Source: Gallibacterium trehalosifermentans | Lineage (GTDB): Bacteria; Pseudomonadota; Gammaproteobacteria; Enterobacterales; Pasteurellaceae | Assembly (NCBI RefSeq): GCF_042433055.1 | Contig: NZ_JBHLWB010000005.1 | Location: 1 to 64,000, forward strand | Direction of reading: 5' to 3' | DNA: 64,000 nt | In this document: in pieces, positions 1-8,445 of the stretch | Layout of the letters: each line of letters opens with the position of its first letter | Numbering within the stretch: the first letter of the stretch is position 1 | The notes under the pieces: generated by a model | What the model saw: only the letters and a program-made list of their open reading frames with translations | What the model was told of the DNA's origin: nothing | The model's database searches: none | Translations under genes and position numbers: made by a program

Positions 1-31
1 TTCCCATGTGAGAGTAGGACACTGCCAGGTT
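1..31 (+). rRNA. rrf: 5S ribosomal RNA, 3' end only
   Basis: The first ~31 bases match the 3' arm of bacterial 5S rRNA (CCCATGTGAGAGTAGGACA followed by CTGCCAGG), which pairs with the 5' end of the molecule in the full gene. The rest of the gene lies outside the window. Two terminators follow directly, as expected at the end of an rRNA operon. Confidence 0.9.
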
Positions 32-47
32 TTTGAATTAAAGAGAG

Positions 48-74
48 CCTCCGTAGCGATACGGAGGTTTTTTT
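48..74 (+). terminator. rRNA operon terminator 1
   Basis: Perfect 8-bp stem CCTCCGTA / TACGGAGG with a GCGA tetraloop, followed by seven T. It is the first intrinsic terminator after the 5S rRNA gene. Confidence 0.92.
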
Positions 75-85
75 ATTTTAGAAAG

Positions 86-112
86 AACGCTACAAGAGGT
101 TAGCGTTTTTTT
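86..112 (+). terminator. rRNA operon terminator 2
   Basis: A second stem, AACGCTA / TAGCGTT with an 8-nt loop, running into a T tract. Tandem terminators are common behind strongly transcribed rRNA operons. Confidence 0.8.
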
Positions 113-119
113 GCATCAA

Positions 120-1040
120 CTATATCAACTATCAACGCTAGACGTTATATTACTCAACTTTAGACCTACAGTGATTTGGTAGGGTTATTCCTCGTCGTCT
201 CTCCCTCTTCTTCCTATACAATCAACCTAAAAAAAGCAAGCGAAAACCCACGAAAAAGCTGGAGAAACGTTCAAACGTCCTAAAGTGATAATGGAGCTAT
301 ACCGATTTTTTATCATCATTGACAGGTAGAAGAGCGAGAAGCTGAGGACAGAAGAGCGGAAAGTAATGTTGTTTGAGATGGATTAGTCTATTCCTATATC
401 CTTAAGCATGGTTATTAATTCGGATAGATGCTTAGATTTGAATAATTTACTCTAAAAAAAGAATTTTTTGTTTAGAAAAATAACAGTGAAATTAAGAAGA
501 TGGGTAAAAAAGAATAGGCAAAAAATAGACAGACAAGAAAAAACACTAGCTGAATGGTTAGCATTTTTTTATGTTTATTTTTTGAGTATAGTAGATAAAA
601 TAGTTGCTATAAACTTACTTAAATTCTTTTGTTATAAGGTTTTAAGTGAAAATTTGCCAAAAAACGATAAAGAATTTATTCTAAATGCACTTCTAGTTTA
701 ACTAAAAAGAATCCTGATTTAGTTTCACTTTGACATGATTATACGGTTGGTAAAACGACTACTAAATTAGTAGGTGAGCTTCTAATAGATTGTGGAAAAA
801 ATTTAAAACTTTTGCATGGTTTCTAATTAGAAGTTGGTATCTAGCAAGTAAAGTAATTGAGATTAATCAGTTAAAGTTAGCTAGTTTAGTTAATGATTGG
901 ATAATCTATAAGAAATATATTATTGGGAAAATATGTACCGAGTAATATAAAATGATTATTTTTTATAAAATATAAAACTTATATTCTCTAAAAGAAGGAA
1001 AGTATAGTGAATTTAACTAATTAAATGTTCTTTAATAAGG
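120..1040. other. AT-rich decayed stretch, no intact gene recognised
   Basis: About 900 bases without a convincing intact gene. A 77-codon ORF with a TTG start and no clear ribosome site (468-701) could be a fragment. Just downstream, frames broken by stops still read like protein: from 698 a frame with in-frame stops contains VGKTTTKLVGELLIDCGKN, and from ~825 another frame gives SWYLASKVIEINQLKLASL and ends near 945. These look like degraded coding sequence from one or more small genes. The family was not identified; base composition is clearly more AT-rich than the flanking housekeeping genes. Confidence 0.5.
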
Positions 1041-1443
1041 AGAGTAAAAAAAGTATATTCTAGATTAGATAATGCTATAGGTTTCTATTATGCTTTAAAT
1101 TATGCCGATTTAGATATAGTAGAAAGAGATGAATTTTCTGTATTAGATTGATAATCTAAATATGGAAATTATTTCTAAATTAAGAACAGATAATCTAGTA
1201 GCAGTTTATAATGACGATAAATTATTTGAAAAAGATTTTATGAATTTTGATAACATAGGTGTAAGAGATGCGGTCAACTACGTTGGAGGAGATTATAGTT
1301 TAGTCGATTTAATTAAAGAAGTTGTTACTGATAGACCACGTGGTTGTTTTATCATTTTAGAGTATAACGATGAACTAGTATTACTTTGTTATAATAAAGC
1401 AGCCTATATGATTAATGCTATAGATATTTTTCATTTGAACTAG
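1041..1443 (+). pseudogene. broken paralogue of the downstream small gene
   Basis: Residues encoded from 1162 (MEIISKLRTDNLVAVYNDD...) align along their whole length with the next gene: shared landmarks are YNDD, DAVNY, DRP(R/K)GCFIILEY and the C-terminal AID/DAI motif. The homologous N-terminal part is present upstream in another frame (NAIGFYYAL...FSVLD, 1053-1148). An extra T near 1149 separates the two: removing it would join FSVLD to DNLNMEII. There is also no usable start: where the intact copy has ATG after AGGAG, this copy reads AAAG. I therefore read it as a pseudogene. A shortened product from the ATG at 1162 cannot be excluded, but no ribosome site precedes that ATG. Confidence 0.65.
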
Positions 1444-1454
1444 GAGAATAAAAA

Positions 1455-1856
1455 ATGAGTATTGATTTTCAATATAGTCACTTAATGGAAGCTTTAATTG
1501 TAGAAGGGGCAATAGGGGAAGCCTATTTAGCAATCGATGAAGTAAATAATAACCTGGTAACTTTAAACGATTTAGATTTTGATATTATAAACAATTTAGA
1601 AACTAATGACTTAACGGCAATTTATAATGATGATCGAATATATAAAGACGGGTACAAAAAATTAACTGAAGTAAAATTTAATGATGACGCAGTTAATTAT
1701 TTTAAAAATGATACTTCTTTATCTTCTATAATACAAGAAATAGTACTCGATAGACCTAAAGGGTGTTTTATTATATTAGAATATACTAGAGGTCTAACTG
1801 CATTAGTTTATAATAAAAATTGTTATTTCTTTGATGCTATTAAAATACATAAATAA
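1455..1856 (+). CDS. hypothetical protein, intact member of a tandem paralogue pair
   Basis: 133 residues, starting at an ATG placed correctly behind AGGAG. Acidic, soluble, with no signal peptide or membrane segment. The central and C-terminal parts (YNDDRIYKDGYKKL, DRPKGCFIILEY, VYNKNCYFFDAIKIHK) are shared with the broken copy immediately upstream, so the pair arose by tandem duplication. The family is not recognised. Small acidic proteins duplicated in decayed AT-rich DNA are often immunity proteins of contact-dependent or polymorphic toxin systems. That is inference from context only; no toxin gene is intact here. A hairpin terminator begins at the stop codon. Confidence 0.6.
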   Translation: MSIDFQYSHLMEALIVEGAIGEAYLAIDEVNNNLVTLNDLDFDIINNLETNDLTAIYNDDRIYKDGYKKLTEVKFNDDAVNYFKNDTSLSSIIQEIVLDRPKGCFIILEYTRGLTALVYNKNCYFFDAIKIHK

Positions 1857-1882
1857 AAAGAACGGATTTCCTGTTCTTTTTA
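1856..1882. terminator. bidirectional terminator
   Basis: Stem AAAAGAAC / GTTCTTTT with a 9-nt loop, starting on the last base of the 1455-1856 stop codon and flanked by A and T runs. It can serve the + strand gene and the minus-strand remnant ending at 1880. Confidence 0.7.
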
Positions 1883-2017
1883 TTTTCTACATTTTTCTTC
1901 TTTAATAGTTTTAATAAAACCTTCATCGTAAGATTTCTTTGTCTTAACAAATCTAATAATTAACTTAGATTCTAAAATTATGTTTACTATAGATGATAGG
2001 AAAATTTTTATTATAGT
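1880..2017 (-). pseudogene. 3' remnant of an unidentified minus-strand gene
   Basis: An open frame of 45 codons with no start codon, bounded upstream by TAG, encodes a protein-like tail (SKLIIRFVKTKKSYDEGF then IKTIKEEKCRK). It ends at TAA inside the shared terminator. Composition and hydrophilic C-terminus look like real coding sequence, but nothing upstream continues it. Probably the end of a gene lost by deletion. Family unknown. Confidence 0.35.
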
Positions 2018-2063
2018 CTAATGAAAAACGATGAGGTAGTGTTTATAAAAAATATTTTAAATG

Positions 2064-2109
2064 AAAAAGTTGATGGGAATTATAAAAAATGATAATTATC
2101 AACTTTTTT
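2064..2109. repeat. long hairpin with T tract
   Basis: AAAAAGTTGAT (2064-2074) pairs with ATCAACTTTTTT (2098-2109), and AATTAT/ATAATT can extend the stem inward. It resembles an intrinsic terminator usable on either strand, with no intact gene directly in front of it, so it probably belonged to a lost gene. Confidence 0.5.
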
Positions 2110-2122
2110 ATCCTATCTATTT

Positions 2123-2162
2123 AAAAAGAGTTGCTCAATAATTTTAATATCACAACTCTTTT
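2123..2162 (-). terminator. terminator after ydfG
   Basis: Inverted repeat AAAAGAGTTG / CAACTCTTTT (2124-2133 and 2153-2162) lies 22 bases beyond the ydfG stop codon and gives a T run on the minus strand. Confidence 0.65.
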
Positions 2163-2183
2163 GTGTAACTATGCTAAATTAAA

Positions 2184-2930
2184 TTATTTCTTTGTTACTT
2201 TTAATGCAGAAAAACTCTGAGCAACAGGCATTATTTCAATAGAATTGATATTAACGTGTGCTGGTTGTTGATAAATCCATAAAATGGTATTCGCTATATC
2301 TTCTGGTTGAATATAATCAATACCTTCATAGAGTTTAGCCGCACGTTCATCATCACCTTTGAAACGAACATTAGAAAACTCTGTTCCGCCACATAAGCCA
2401 GGTTCAATATTGGAAACGCGGATTGCTGTACCAGATAGATCGGCGCGTAAGTTTAAGCTAAATTGTTTAACAAAGGCTTTCGTTGCACCATAAATATTTC
2501 CACCTGGATAAGGGTAAGTGCCTGCGATAGAGCCAAGATTAATAATCGTACCTTTATTACGCTCAACCATTTGTGGCAACACTTGATGAGTCAAATAAGC
2601 TAAACCTAGTACATTAGTATCGATCATTGTTTTCCAATCAGTGAAGTTAGCTTGATGAGCAGGCTCTAGCCCTAATGCTAGCCCAGCATTATTTACTAAA
2701 AGATCGATATTTTTCCATTCTGCTGGTAATGATGATAACCCAGTGTCGATAGAGTTTTGATCTGAAATATCCATGATAAGTGGATAAAATTTATCACCCA
2801 ATTCTTGTTGTAATTGTTGTAGTTTTTCTAAACGACGCGCTGCACCAATCACAGAATAACCTGCGTTCACAAACGCTCGACAAGTTGCTGCACCAAAGCC
2901 AGCTGATGCACCTGTAACTAAAATACTCAT
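2184..2930 (-). CDS. ydfG: SDR-family NADP-dependent 3-hydroxy acid dehydrogenase
   Basis: 248 residues from the ATG at 2930, chosen over the longer frame because AGGAGG sits just upstream and because the protein then starts directly at the first beta strand (MSILVTGASAGFG). Classical short-chain dehydrogenase: cofactor motif TGASAGFG near residues 6-13, NNAG in the middle, a serine followed by the catalytic YGATK. Known YdfG enzymes oxidise L-allo-threonine and 3-hydroxy acids and reduce malonic semialdehyde; the exact substrate here is inferred from family. It is last in the slt-trpR-mtgA-ydfG minus-strand run, 17 bases after mtgA, so it may be co-transcribed with mtgA. Confidence 0.85.
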   Translation of the reverse strand: MSILVTGASAGFGAATCRAFVNAGYSVIGAARRLEKLQQLQQELGDKFYPLIMDISDQNSIDTGLSSLPAEWKNIDLLVNNAGLALGLEPAHQANFTDWKTMIDTNVLGLAYLTHQVLPQMVERNKGTIINLGSIAGTYPYPGGNIYGATKAFVKQFSLNLRADLSGTAIRVSNIEPGLCGGTEFSNVRFKGDDERAAKLYEGIDYIQPEDIANTILWIYQQPAHVNINSIEIMPVAQSFSALKVTKK

Positions 2931-2947
2931 TATTTTCCTCCTGTAGA

Positions 2948-3661
2948 TCATTTATTTAGTTTATTTAGATAGTTATTTCCGAGTAATTGCATTTGTTTTA
3001 AAATCCAGTTTTGTCGGGATTGAATATAAACTGATGGTTGATTTACTCGGTACAGTATCGGGTTGGGTAAAACTGCAGCAAGTAATGCAGCTTGATAGCG
3101 AGTTAATTTTACTGCACTTTTTTTAAAATAGTACTGACTTGCAGCTTCTACACCAAAAATTCCAGGACCAAATTCGGCAATATTTAAATAGACTTCAAGA
3201 ATACGTTGTTTAGACCATAAAAGTTCTAAACTTAATGTAATAGGAATTTCTAGTCCTTTACGAATCCAACTGCGATCAGACCATAAGAATAAGTTTTTGG
3301 CAGTTTGTTGAGAAATAGTCGATGCTCCGCGAGTTCGCTTTGAGGATTGATTATGTTTCAACGCTTTTTCGATAGCATCAAGATCAAATCCCCAATGCTC
3401 AGGAAAACGTTGATCTTCTGCAGCAATCACGGCTAATTGCATTGCGGGAGCAATATTTTCTAGACTAACCCATTTATGTTGTGTGTGATAATGCTCATTA
3501 AAAAAGTTTTCCGCCGTTTTTTGCAGCATATAGCTTGAATAGGGAATAGGAAAAAAACGGAAAATAATGACACAACCAAAAAAGGCTACAATTAGCGAAA
3601 TAATCATTTTCGCTAAACGTAATCGACAGCGTGGTGAAATTAGCGATTTAATCTTCAACAT
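2948..3661 (-). CDS. mtgA: monofunctional peptidoglycan transglycosylase
   Basis: 237 residues. One N-terminal membrane anchor (about 18-38) followed by a GT51 transglycosylase domain. The motifs are all visible: EDQRF at 82-86 with catalytic Glu82, GASTISQQ at 112-119, RKGLE at 134-138 and KQRILEVYLN at 151-160. The enzyme polymerises lipid II into glycan strands on the outer face of the inner membrane and lacks a transpeptidase domain. Its start overlaps the end of trpR by 14 bases, so the two are translationally linked. The trpR-mtgA arrangement is typical of Haemophilus and related genera. Confidence 0.95.
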   Translation of the reverse strand: MLKIKSLISPRCRLRLAKMIISLIVAFFGCVIIFRFFPIPYSSYMLQKTAENFFNEHYHTQHKWVSLENIAPAMQLAVIAAEDQRFPEHWGFDLDAIEKALKHNQSSKRTRGASTISQQTAKNLFLWSDRSWIRKGLEIPITLSLELLWSKQRILEVYLNIAEFGPGIFGVEAASQYYFKKSAVKLTRYQAALLAAVLPNPILYRVNQPSVYIQSRQNWILKQMQLLGNNYLNKLNK

Positions 3662-3947
3662 TCAGCTGTGTTTTAACCCATTGTAAAAATTCAGGTTCAA
3701 TGCTTTTAATTAAATTGGAACCTCGAGTAATTGTGGCAACGCTCGTATTGAGATTTTGTTGAATTTCTCGTTGTGAGAGTTTTTTATCAAGCAGCTGTTT
3801 GACAATTTGTAATCGTAAGCCAAGAGAATCGCGCTCATCAGGTGTGAGTAACATCATTAATATTTCTTGTTCTTTGCCTGCTGCAAACCCATTTCTTAAA
3901 AAATCTAAGACTTGCTGCCATTGTTCTAAATCTCGACTAATATACAT
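3648..3947 (-). CDS. trpR: Trp operon repressor
   Basis: 99 residues, close to the usual ~100 of TrpR. All-helical protein; the helix-turn-helix is visible as LSQREIQQNLNTSVATITRGS (split between about residues 57 and 77), with conserved TPDER before it. It binds operators when loaded with tryptophan and represses trp, aro and its own gene. A GGAG ribosome site precedes the ATG. A near-consensus TrpR operator overlapping a TATACT -10 element lies 18-33 bases upstream, inside the end of slt, so autoregulation is likely. Downstream mtgA overlaps it and would fall under the same control. Confidence 0.95.
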   Translation of the reverse strand: MYISRDLEQWQQVLDFLRNGFAAGKEQEILMMLLTPDERDSLGLRLQIVKQLLDKKLSQREIQQNLNTSVATITRGSNLIKSIEPEFLQWVKTQLNVED

Positions 3948-3964
3948 AGTTTGCTCCTTTCATC

Positions 3965-3982
3965 TACTATTAAACTAGTATA
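3965..3982 (-). promoter_or_regulatory. TrpR operator over the trpR -10 element
   Basis: TACTATTAAACTAGTA (3965-3980) matches the palindromic TrpR operator core TACTAGTTAACTAGTA at 14 of 16 positions. On the minus strand a TATACT hexamer (3977-3982) overlaps it, so bound repressor would block RNA polymerase. The slt stop codon (3975-3977) lies inside the operator. The -35 element is weak. Confidence 0.65.
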
Positions 3983-5990
3983 ATCGATCGGTTTCTGCTT
4001 TGCTGAATTTTTTTGCGATCTGTTTATTCAAAAGTTGATAGTAATAGTCGTAACTGACAACATTTTGTACATAGTTTCGTGTTTCGTAAAATGGAATAGA
4101 AGCGATAAATTCTGCCATTGATAATTTGCCATTATTTTCTGTTAACCAACGATCGACATTTTTTGCACCAGCGTTATAAGCCGCAGCAATTAATAATCGA
4201 TTATCACCATATTTTTCTGCTAATTGTGCTAAATGAGCCGTACCTAACAAAATATTTGTTAATGGATCGGTGAGTTTATTCGCTTGTTGAGTATTATATT
4301 GTGCCTGTTGAGCAGTGCTTTTTGCCGTACTTGGTAAGAGCTGCATTAAACCAATCGCATTGGCGGAAGATCGTACATTTGGACGCCAAGCACTCTCTTG
4401 TCGTGCTATTGCCATCGCAAATGAGGGAGATATGCCTTTATTGGTTACATTGATTGTGAACCATTGTTGATAAGCTAATGGCAAACGTAAACGAATATAA
4501 TCCCATGCTTTTGCTTTGATTGTTGCTGCGACAGCGAGATCGAACCATTGTTGCTGTAAGGCATATTCACTTAGTAGTAATGCTTGCTGTGTAGAAATGT
4601 TTTTTAATAAAAAAGCCCATTCGGAATAAGCATCATCAAGATAGCGAAAATGGCGTAATTCTGTAATACGAGCGATAGCTTGTGCAATATTAGGGGATTG
4701 CCATAATGGATCGAAAGTAATCGGTTGCGGTAAGTCTTGCATTGTTGGTTGGTAGTCAATGCCTAAGGTTTCAGCGGCTAATAAAGCATAGAAACCACGT
4801 TGTTGGCTTAATTGTTGTAATGCTGTTTGTGCTTCTGTTTTTTTACCTTGTTGTTGCCATTGCCAAGCTTGCCAATAACGCCATTCATCTTTATTGGCGG
4901 TATTCGTTGAAAGTAAAGCTAACCATTCTGATAAAGGTTGTTGTTGACGAATAGCAACTCTTAAACGGCGTTCAGTTAGCGCATCATTTTTTAATTGACG
5001 AATTTGTTGATCTCGCCAAGTTAACCACTGTGGTTGCGTATTATCAAAGAAGCGTTGCAGTATCACTCGTTTAAGGAGCGCTAATTCATCATTCGAGAAT
5101 TGCCATTTCTGTTGCCACTGTGTTAATTGCAGCTGTAATTTAATAAAGTCTAAATTTTGTTCAGGAATTGTTTTAAAATAACGCGGTAAATTGGTTAATA
5201 GAATTTGTTTATTTTGCTTCGTAATTGACCAATTTTCGCTAACTTTATCAATATGTTGTGGTTGATTTAATAAAGTTAGCCATTCTTGTAACTGTTGTTT
5301 TATTGCTTTATTTTGAGTTAGTCCTTGCAAATAATTAAGTAAACTGCGATTTTGTGCTGCCATCGCTAGTTCAGCACGTTGTTGAATTAAGTCCTCTGTT
5401 AAATTTCCTGCTTGTTGCCAAGCTTGAAATAAAGGAACACACTGTTTTGCTAAATTATCACCAGAGAGCCAAAGCTTTTTTGTTGCTTGCCAAATTTGAT
5501 TTAGTTCAGCGGTATTGTTAGCAGAGAGTTGCTGTTTTGCAACTAATTGAATACATTGTTGGGCGCTATTTTGTGCCGTGATTGTCGTTTTGCTCTTTGC
5601 CAATAATGCCCAATCCTTCTGTTGAAAGCTTTTTTGATAAAACTGGTCAATTAAGGCATTGTTGAGCGGAAAGTCAGTATTTTTAGCGAGGAATTGTTGT
5701 AATTGTTCGGGGGTAATAATCGTTTGTTTGATTAATGTGCGATACCAAGCATACGGATATAACGGATAATCTTGTAAGCTAGGTAATAATTGAACAGCAA
5801 GGGCAACACTATTATCATTCACCTCACCACTAAGAAATTGCATGAATTCTTGATATTGTTGGCGTTGTAAAGCGTATTTATCGGTAAATAGATTTGCTGG
5901 AATAGTGGGGTGTGGTTGGGTATTTGTCGCATAAACCTGCCCACCAACAATCAAACTTAAAAAGAAGACTAATTTTTGCCAAGCGTTCAT
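3975..5990 (-). CDS. slt: soluble lytic murein transglycosylase
   Basis: 671 residues (E. coli Slt70 precursor is about 645). Signal peptide at 1-21 ending ...GGQVYA. A long, glutamine-rich helical superhelix (U/L domains) fills most of the protein. The C-terminal goose-lysozyme-like catalytic domain starts around residue 520, with catalytic Glu in RQESAWRPN, then GLMQLLPSTAK and AAYNAGAKNVDRW. It cleaves the MurNAc-GlcNAc bond to form 1,6-anhydro muropeptides in the periplasm. It precedes trpR by 27 bases; its stop codon lies in the TrpR operator. Confidence 0.95.
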   Translation of the reverse strand: MNAWQKLVFFLSLIVGGQVYATNTQPHPTIPANLFTDKYALQRQQYQEFMQFLSGEVNDNSVALAVQLLPSLQDYPLYPYAWYRTLIKQTIITPEQLQQFLAKNTDFPLNNALIDQFYQKSFQQKDWALLAKSKTTITAQNSAQQCIQLVAKQQLSANNTAELNQIWQATKKLWLSGDNLAKQCVPLFQAWQQAGNLTEDLIQQRAELAMAAQNRSLLNYLQGLTQNKAIKQQLQEWLTLLNQPQHIDKVSENWSITKQNKQILLTNLPRYFKTIPEQNLDFIKLQLQLTQWQQKWQFSNDELALLKRVILQRFFDNTQPQWLTWRDQQIRQLKNDALTERRLRVAIRQQQPLSEWLALLSTNTANKDEWRYWQAWQWQQQGKKTEAQTALQQLSQQRGFYALLAAETLGIDYQPTMQDLPQPITFDPLWQSPNIAQAIARITELRHFRYLDDAYSEWAFLLKNISTQQALLLSEYALQQQWFDLAVAATIKAKAWDYIRLRLPLAYQQWFTINVTNKGISPSFAMAIARQESAWRPNVRSSANAIGLMQLLPSTAKSTAQQAQYNTQQANKLTDPLTNILLGTAHLAQLAEKYGDNRLLIAAAYNAGAKNVDRWLTENNGKLSMAEFIASIPFYETRNYVQNVVSYDYYYQLLNKQIAKKFSKAETDRLY

Positions 5991-6069
5991 TTCATTCCCT
6001 TTGTTAATACTGATGTTTTATACAGTCTAGCACGCTTGATTGTTGGTGAAAAAGGTTAGAATAACATTT

Positions 6070-6933
6070 TTAAGCGACTTTTTTGGCTAACATCGTTACA
6101 AATTTCATTTTGATTCGATTGCCATGAATATCCGTTTTATGTAGCTCGCCCATTTCTTCTTGATATTTAATTAACTCCCAATCTTGATAGTATTGGCGTA
6201 ATTCTCCTTCTTTAAAGGTAAAGGAAAATGGCATTGGACAAGGTACATCAACAGTATCCATTGCGGCAACAATTAAGTTATACCCTCCGATATTAGTATG
6301 TTGTTGCATATTATTAATAATGTTTGGCACGGCTTGAGCATTGAGAAACATAAAGACTACAGTAGAAACAATAAAGTCATAATGTTCTTGAATATTAGCG
6401 CTATTAATATCGTATATTGCAGTTTTTACGGGTAATTGTTCTTTTTCAGCCATCTCATTTAAAAATTGAATGCTATTTTGATTATGATCCCATGAAGTAA
6501 CATCATAACCTAACATACTGAGATATAAGCTATTTCTTCCTTGCCCACACCCTAAATCAAGCACTTTGCAAGGCGTTAATAATTCGCTGGCTGCTTTAAC
6601 TTCAGAATGGGTTGCCGTGAGATTGTATTTTTTACTGAAATAATCTGATTGGCGACATAGGAATGAAAGTTGACATTCTAAATCATCTGAACAGGCTTCT
6701 ACTCGGTGCCAAACTTGCGGTTCAACTAAGGGAATTTCACTTTCTGGCGTAAATAAGTGTTCAGAAAGTACGTCTCCTTCTTCATTTAAATAATAGAATT
6801 TTAATTTTCCTTTTAATACTTTAAGTTGTCCCCAAGTGCCAACCTTAGTATTGTGCTTTTCTTGAAACATTGCAGGTAAGGTTTTTGTATTCCAAACAGG
6901 CATCGTTTTATAAGCAATGAGTTTTTCTTGCAT
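6070..6933 (-). CDS. tehB: tellurite resistance methyltransferase TehB with N-terminal cupin domain
   Basis: 287 residues, longer than E. coli TehB (~197) because of an N-terminal cupin-like beta domain (about 1-90, including the YKTMPVWN and PQVWHRVEA segments). This fused form is the Haemophilus type. The C-terminal SAM methyltransferase has motif I VLDLGCGQGRN at 124-134. The family methylates tellurite and selenium compounds; in H. influenzae TehB has also been linked to oxidative stress and haem use. An AGGGG ribosome site precedes the ATG. No tehA partner is adjacent. It is divergent from the purine permease. Confidence 0.92.
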   Translation of the reverse strand: MQEKLIAYKTMPVWNTKTLPAMFQEKHNTKVGTWGQLKVLKGKLKFYYLNEEGDVLSEHLFTPESEIPLVEPQVWHRVEACSDDLECQLSFLCRQSDYFSKKYNLTATHSEVKAASELLTPCKVLDLGCGQGRNSLYLSMLGYDVTSWDHNQNSIQFLNEMAEKEQLPVKTAIYDINSANIQEHYDFIVSTVVFMFLNAQAVPNIINNMQQHTNIGGYNLIVAAMDTVDVPCPMPFSFTFKEGELRQYYQDWELIKYQEEMGELHKTDIHGNRIKMKFVTMLAKKVA

Positions 6934-7017
6934 AATTTTTCCCCTAAAAATGATAGTTAAGTATTCATTATATAGCGCTTTATCAGTGCTTTATGTAACC
7001 CCTTTTTATTAATTTTC

Positions 7018-7054
7018 GCAAACGTTTGCTTATCTTGGCAGACAAGCATATAAT
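7018..7054 (+). promoter_or_regulatory. PurR box and promoter of the purine permease
   Basis: GCAAACGTTTGC (7018-7029) is a perfect palindrome equal to the core of the E. coli PurR operator. It overlaps a candidate -35 TTGCTT (7026-7031), which is 17 bases from a perfect TATAAT -10 (7049-7054). A repressor bound here would compete with RNA polymerase, so hypoxanthine/guanine-dependent repression of the permease is inferred. Confidence 0.75.
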
Positions 7055-7095
7055 CGCACACCATTTTTATTAAAATAACTGTGATTAGGGAACAT

Positions 7096-8397
7096 ATGAA
7101 TAATAAATTACTTTTTACTGTTGAGGATAAGCCGCCGTTTAGCCTAGGTTTACTGTTAGCGGCACAACATCTATTAGCCGCATTGGGTGGTATTATTGCG
7201 GTACCATTAGTTATCGGTAATGTATTGCATTTGCCAACATCAGATACGATTGTGTTGGTCAATGCTGCATTATTGATTTCTGGTGTAGTAACTATTGTAC
7301 AGTGTCTTGGTGTTGGTCCGATTGGTATCCGTTTGCCAAGTGTAATGGGAACAAGTTTTACCTTTGTTGCTGCAGCATTAGCGATTGGCTTTAGCCAAGA
7401 TGGCGTAGCTGGCATTTTAGGGGCATCACTGGTTGGCTCCTTAGTGATGATTATTGGTAGTTTCTTTATGCCATCTATTCGGAAATTATTCCCACCAGTA
7501 GTAACAGGAACAGTGGTAACGATGATTGGTTTAAGTCTCATTCCTGTTGCAGTAGATTGGTTTGCAGGCGGGCAGCGTGGCGAACCGCAGTATGCGACAC
7601 CAGAAAACTTGACGATGGCGTTATTTGTTTTAGCGTTGGTGGTGATTTTAGTGCAATGGGGAAAAGGCATTTTTTCTGCAGCAGCGATTGTTATTGGAAT
7701 GTTAGCGGGATATTGCGTAGCGTTAGCTTTAGGCTGGGTTAGCTTTGAGGGGGTAAAACAAGCTCAAGTTTTTGCGTTGCCACAACCACTACACTTTGGT
7801 TTAGCATTCCCTATTTCAGGGATTATTGGTATGAGTATTGCTTATTTAGTTACCATTGTTGAATCAAGTGGAAATTTTTTAGCATTAGGTAATGCAACAA
7901 AAACAGAAATTACAGGCGATCATTTACGCCGTGGCGTGTTATGTGATGGTGTTGGTTCTGCATTAGCGGCAATTATGTCAACAACGCCTTTTTCCTCTTT
8001 CTCACAAAATATTGGCGTGATCTCATTAACAGGCGTCGCGAGTCGTTATGTGGTTGCCTTGACGGGAGGATTATTAGTTCTCGCAGGATTATTCCCTGTA
8101 TTTGGTGCATTGATTGTTTCGATTCCATTACCTGTATTAGGTGGAGCGGGATTAATGATGTTTGCCATGATTATTGCAGCTGGTATACAGATGTTAGATA
8201 AAGTAGAACGTACTAAACGTAATGGCTTAATTATCGCTATTTCTATTGGCTGTGGGTTAGCAGTTACTACTCGTCCAGAAATTTTAGATAAATTACCGAG
8301 CTTTTTTAAAGAAATCTTCGGTTCAGGTATTACCGTAGGTTCATTGTTGGCATTAATCTTAAATTTAGTGCTACCGCAAGAGAATGTAGATAAATAA
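7096..8397 (+). CDS. NCS2-family purine (xanthine/urate type) permease
   Basis: 433 residues from the ATG at 7096 (TAGGGA upstream); an upstream GTG at 7081 is less likely. About 12-14 hydrophobic membrane segments. The family signature is visible as SQNIGVISLTGVASR (around residues 305-320), the QN-x-G-x4-T-G form typical of xanthine/uric acid carriers rather than the uracil branch. It would import a purine base by proton symport across the inner membrane. The upstream PurR box supports a purine substrate. The exact base cannot be told from sequence; UacT, XanP and XanQ are alternatives. Confidence 0.85.
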   Translation: MNNKLLFTVEDKPPFSLGLLLAAQHLLAALGGIIAVPLVIGNVLHLPTSDTIVLVNAALLISGVVTIVQCLGVGPIGIRLPSVMGTSFTFVAAALAIGFSQDGVAGILGASLVGSLVMIIGSFFMPSIRKLFPPVVTGTVVTMIGLSLIPVAVDWFAGGQRGEPQYATPENLTMALFVLALVVILVQWGKGIFSAAAIVIGMLAGYCVALALGWVSFEGVKQAQVFALPQPLHFGLAFPISGIIGMSIAYLVTIVESSGNFLALGNATKTEITGDHLRRGVLCDGVGSALAAIMSTTPFSSFSQNIGVISLTGVASRYVVALTGGLLVLAGLFPVFGALIVSIPLPVLGGAGLMMFAMIIAAGIQMLDKVERTKRNGLIIAISIGCGLAVTTRPEILDKLPSFFKEIFGSGITVGSLLALILNLVLPQENVDK

Positions 8398-8404
8398 TAT
8401 AAAT

Positions 8405-8439
8405 AAAGCACATTTCCTATACAAATTGAAATGTGCTTT
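8405..8439. terminator. bidirectional terminator between permease and cdtC
   Basis: A 12-bp perfect stem AAAGCACATTTC / GAAATGTGCTTT with an 11-nt loop, flanked by A-rich and T-rich runs. It separates the convergent permease gene and cdt operon. Confidence 0.88.
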
Positions 8440-8445
8440 TTATTT

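Noticed and set aside
468..701. 77-codon frame with a TTG start in the AT-rich patch
   Set aside because: No ribosome site, no recognised family and surrounded by broken frames; noted in the region description instead of being called a gene.
6957..7670. Long minus-strand open frame across the purine permease
   Set aside because: It is the antisense shadow of a strongly supported membrane-protein gene; the product is threonine/proline-rich nonsense without domain features.
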